64,000 nucleotides of DNA from Acidovorax sp. CCYZU-2555 (lineage in GTDB: Bacteria > Pseudomonadota > Gammaproteobacteria > Burkholderiales > Burkholderiaceae_C): the NCBI RefSeq assembly GCF_018413525.1, contig NZ_JAHCDD010000023.1:1-64000 (forward strand), given 5' to 3'. This document shows positions 62,150 through 64,000 of the stretch, one piece after another. Below the pieces are notes generated by a model. It searched no databases and was not told the DNA's origin. It saw only the letters and a program-made list of their open reading frames with translations. Position 1 is the first letter of the stretch, and the number at the start of each line of letters is the position of its first letter. The position numbers were made by a program, and so were the translations under genes.

Positions 62150-62352
62150 CGGACATCCTCGGTATTCGGCCTGCCGAACAGCATCGCAGGAACGGCGGAC
62201 AACGGCGGCCACACAGGCGACAGCGCGCGCAGAAAAAATCGCAGGTGACATGAACGCGCGGTCGCTGCGCATAGAATCAGCCGCTGCTGGAGCGCGCCCG
62301 GCCGAGGTGCGCCGCGTTACGCCTACCCATCTGAATCAAAAAGAGACGCCCG

Positions 62353-64000
62353 ATGACAAATGATGAAATCCTGGCCCAGTACGGCCCCCGCGAGGCCATG
62401 GAATACGACGTGGTCGTGGTCGGCGGCGGCCCCGGCGGCCTGTCCACCGCGATTCGCCTGAAGCAACTGGCGGCCGAAAAAGGCCAGGAACTGTCGGTCG
62501 TGGTGCTCGAAAAAGGCTCGGAGCCCGGCGCCCACATCCTGTCCGGCGCGATCATGGACCCCAAGGCGCTGACCGAGCTGATTCCCAACTGGAAGGAACT
62601 CGGCGCGCCGCTGAACCAGCCCGTGACCGACGACGCCATGGTGTTCCTGGGCGAGAAGTCGTCGCTGCGCACGCCCAACATGCTGCTGCCGGCCTGCTTC
62701 CAGAACCACGGCAACTACATCGTGAGCCTGGGCAATGTCGTGCGCTGGCTCGCCGAACAGGCTGAAGGCCTGGGCGTCGAAATCTTCCCCGGCTTTCCCG
62801 CCGCCGAAGTGCTCTACAACGAAGACGGCTCGGTCAAGGGCGTGGCCACGGGCAACATGGGTGTCGGCAAGGACGGCGAGCCCACGGGCGACTTCCAGCT
62901 GGGCATGGAATTGCACGGCAAGTACACGATCTTCGCCGAAGGCGCGCGCGGCCATCTGGGCCGCCAATTGATCGCACGCTACAAGCTCGACGCAGGCCGC
63001 GATCCGCAGACCTATGGCCTGGGCGTCAAGGAACTCTGGGAAATCGACCCCGCGCGCCACCAGCCGGGCTTTGTGCTGCACACCGCGGGCTGGCCCATGA
63101 AGGCCGACACCTACGGCGGCGCCTTCCTGTATCACATGGAAGACAACAAGGTCACGCTGGGCTTCATCACGGGCCTCGACTACTCGAACCCGTATCTGAG
63201 CCCGTTCGAGGAAATGCAGCGCTGGAAGACCCATCCCAACATCCGCTACTACCTCGAAGGCGACGAAGCCAAGGGCATCAAGCCCGCCAAGCGCATTGGC
63301 TACGGCGCGCGCGCGATCACGGCCGGCGGCCTGCTGTCGCTGCCCAAGTTCGTGTTCCCCGGCGGTGCGCTGGTCGGCTGCGACGCGGGCTTCCTCAACG
63401 TCAGCCGGATCAAGGGCAGCCACGCCGCGATCAAGACCGGCATGCTGGCCGCCGAAGCCGCGTTCGAGGCCATACAGGCCGGCCGCCAGGGCGACGAGCT
63501 GAGCAGCTATGTCACCGCGTTCGAGAACAGCTGGCTGTACACCGAGCTCAACAAGAGCCGCAACTTCAAGGCCTGGTTCAAGAAGGGCCTGACCACCGCG
63601 ACCATCATGAACGGCTTCGAGCAGTTCGTGCTCAAGGGCAACATTCCCTGGACGCTGCACCGCGACAAGCCCGACCACGCCTACCTCAAGCCCGCGGCCG
63701 ACTGCAAGCCCATCGTCTACCCCAAGCCCGATGGCAAGCTGACCTTCGATCGTCTGTCGAGCGTGTTCATCAGCAACACCAACCACGCCGAGAACCAGCC
63801 GGCCCATCTGACGCTCAAGGATGCCAGCGTTCCCGTGAGCGTCAACCTCACGCGCTACGCGGGCCCCGAAAGCCGCTACTGCCCGGCCGGCGTCTATGAG
63901 TTCGTTCCCGACGAAGCGGCGGGCGGCGACGCCCAGCGCCTGCAGATCAACGCGCAGAACTGCGTGCACTGCAAGACCTGCGACATCAAGGACCCGACGC
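62353..64000 (+). CDS. Electron transfer flavoprotein-ubiquinone oxidoreductase (3' end missing)
   Basis: ATG at 62353 opens a frame of 549 codons that runs off the right edge. It has the FAD loop VVVVGGGPGGLSTAIRLK near residue 20 and a C-terminal 4Fe-4S ferredoxin motif, with CPAGVYEF and CVHCKTCDIKDPT just before the edge. This matches ETF-QO, which passes electrons from acyl-CoA dehydrogenases and other flavoproteins, via ETF, to ubiquinone at the inner membrane. The ribosome site is AAGAGACG just before the ATG. Confidence 0.95.
   Translation, partial: MTNDEILAQYGPREAMEYDVVVVGGGPGGLSTAIRLKQLAAEKGQELSVVVLEKGSEPGAHILSGAIMDPKALTELIPNWKELGAPLNQPVTDDAMVFLGEKSSLRTPNMLLPACFQNHGNYIVSLGNVVRWLAEQAEGLGVEIFPGFPAAEVLYNEDGSVKGVATGNMGVGKDGEPTGDFQLGMELHGKYTIFAEGARGHLGRQLIARYKLDAGRDPQTYGLGVKELWEIDPARHQPGFVLHTAGWPMKADTYGGAFLYHMEDNKVTLGFITGLDYSNPYLSPFEEMQRWKTHPNIRYYLEGDEAKGIKPAKRIGYGARAITAGGLLSLPKFVFPGGALVGCDAGFLNVSRIKGSHAAIKTGMLAAEAAFEAIQAGRQGDELSSYVTAFENSWLYTELNKSRNFKAWFKKGLTTATIMNGFEQFVLKGNIPWTLHRDKPDHAYLKPAADCKPIVYPKPDGKLTFDRLSSVFISNTNHAENQPAHLTLKDASVPVSVNLTRYAGPESRYCPAGVYEFVPDEAAGGDAQRLQINAQNCVHCKTCDIKDPT

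Noticed and set aside
1-64000. CRISPR array or prophage
   Set aside because: No short regularly spaced direct repeats of CRISPR size, and no phage structural or integrase genes were recognised.

Overview
The window is about two thirds G+C and gene-dense, with short intergenic gaps. The gene set (clpS-clpA, dnaE, sbcB, bamD, a scoAB-type CoA-transferase, ETF:ubiquinone oxidoreductase) and the protein style point to a betaproteobacterium, most likely Burkholderiales/Comamonadaceae. That placement is an inference from gene content, not from a database search. Both ends cut genes: a PhnD-like binding protein on the left and ETF-ubiquinone oxidoreductase on the right.

Layout. 1-7.7 kb: a PhnD-like periplasmic binding protein downstream of a membrane GGDEF-EAL protein, a divergent nucleoside-recognition (SpmA/SpmB-type) membrane protein, exonuclease I and cardiolipin synthase. 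7.7-18.1 kb: housekeeping block clpA-clpS-dnaE on the minus strand, bamD on plus, then a serine hydrolase translationally coupled to a DinG-type helicase. 18.4-26.2 kb: a diguanylate cyclase next to a Kef-type antiporter, tRNA-Gly(CCC), a small lipoprotein, a chloroperoxidase-type hydrolase, a cytochrome c/flavoprotein pair of the sulfide dehydrogenase type, and a DNA/RNA endonuclease. 26.2-51.0 kb: a type I secretion locus that takes up more than a third of the window. One gene of about 19.3 kb encodes a 6426-residue RTX adhesin. It is followed in the same direction by a possible 46-codon small gene, a TolC-type outer-membrane protein, an LapB-type ABC exporter and an HlyD-type adaptor; the last junctions are 4-bp ATGA overlaps. 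Upstream of the adhesin lies a 698-bp A+T-rich region with no convincing gene. 51.0-64.0 kb: PsiF-type protein, pseudouridine synthase, AsmA-family protein, HD-GYP protein, scoAB with a divergent PAS-LuxR regulator around a perfect dyad, catalase, a DUF1016 nuclease, a peroxidase-related protein, a thioesterase and ETF-QO.

The main feature is the adhesin system. Its passenger has a BapA-type N-terminal prefix, 42 consecutive SWM-type repeats of about 110 residues, three Big_12-like and three more SWM-like domains, and a C-terminus with two RTX blocks and apparently two successive secretion-type ends. Four c-di-GMP-type proteins elsewhere in the window (GGDEF-EAL, GGEEF, a degenerate-looking HD-GYP, plus the PhnD-like partner) make second-messenger control of the adhesin plausible, but no LapD or LapG homologue is visible here.
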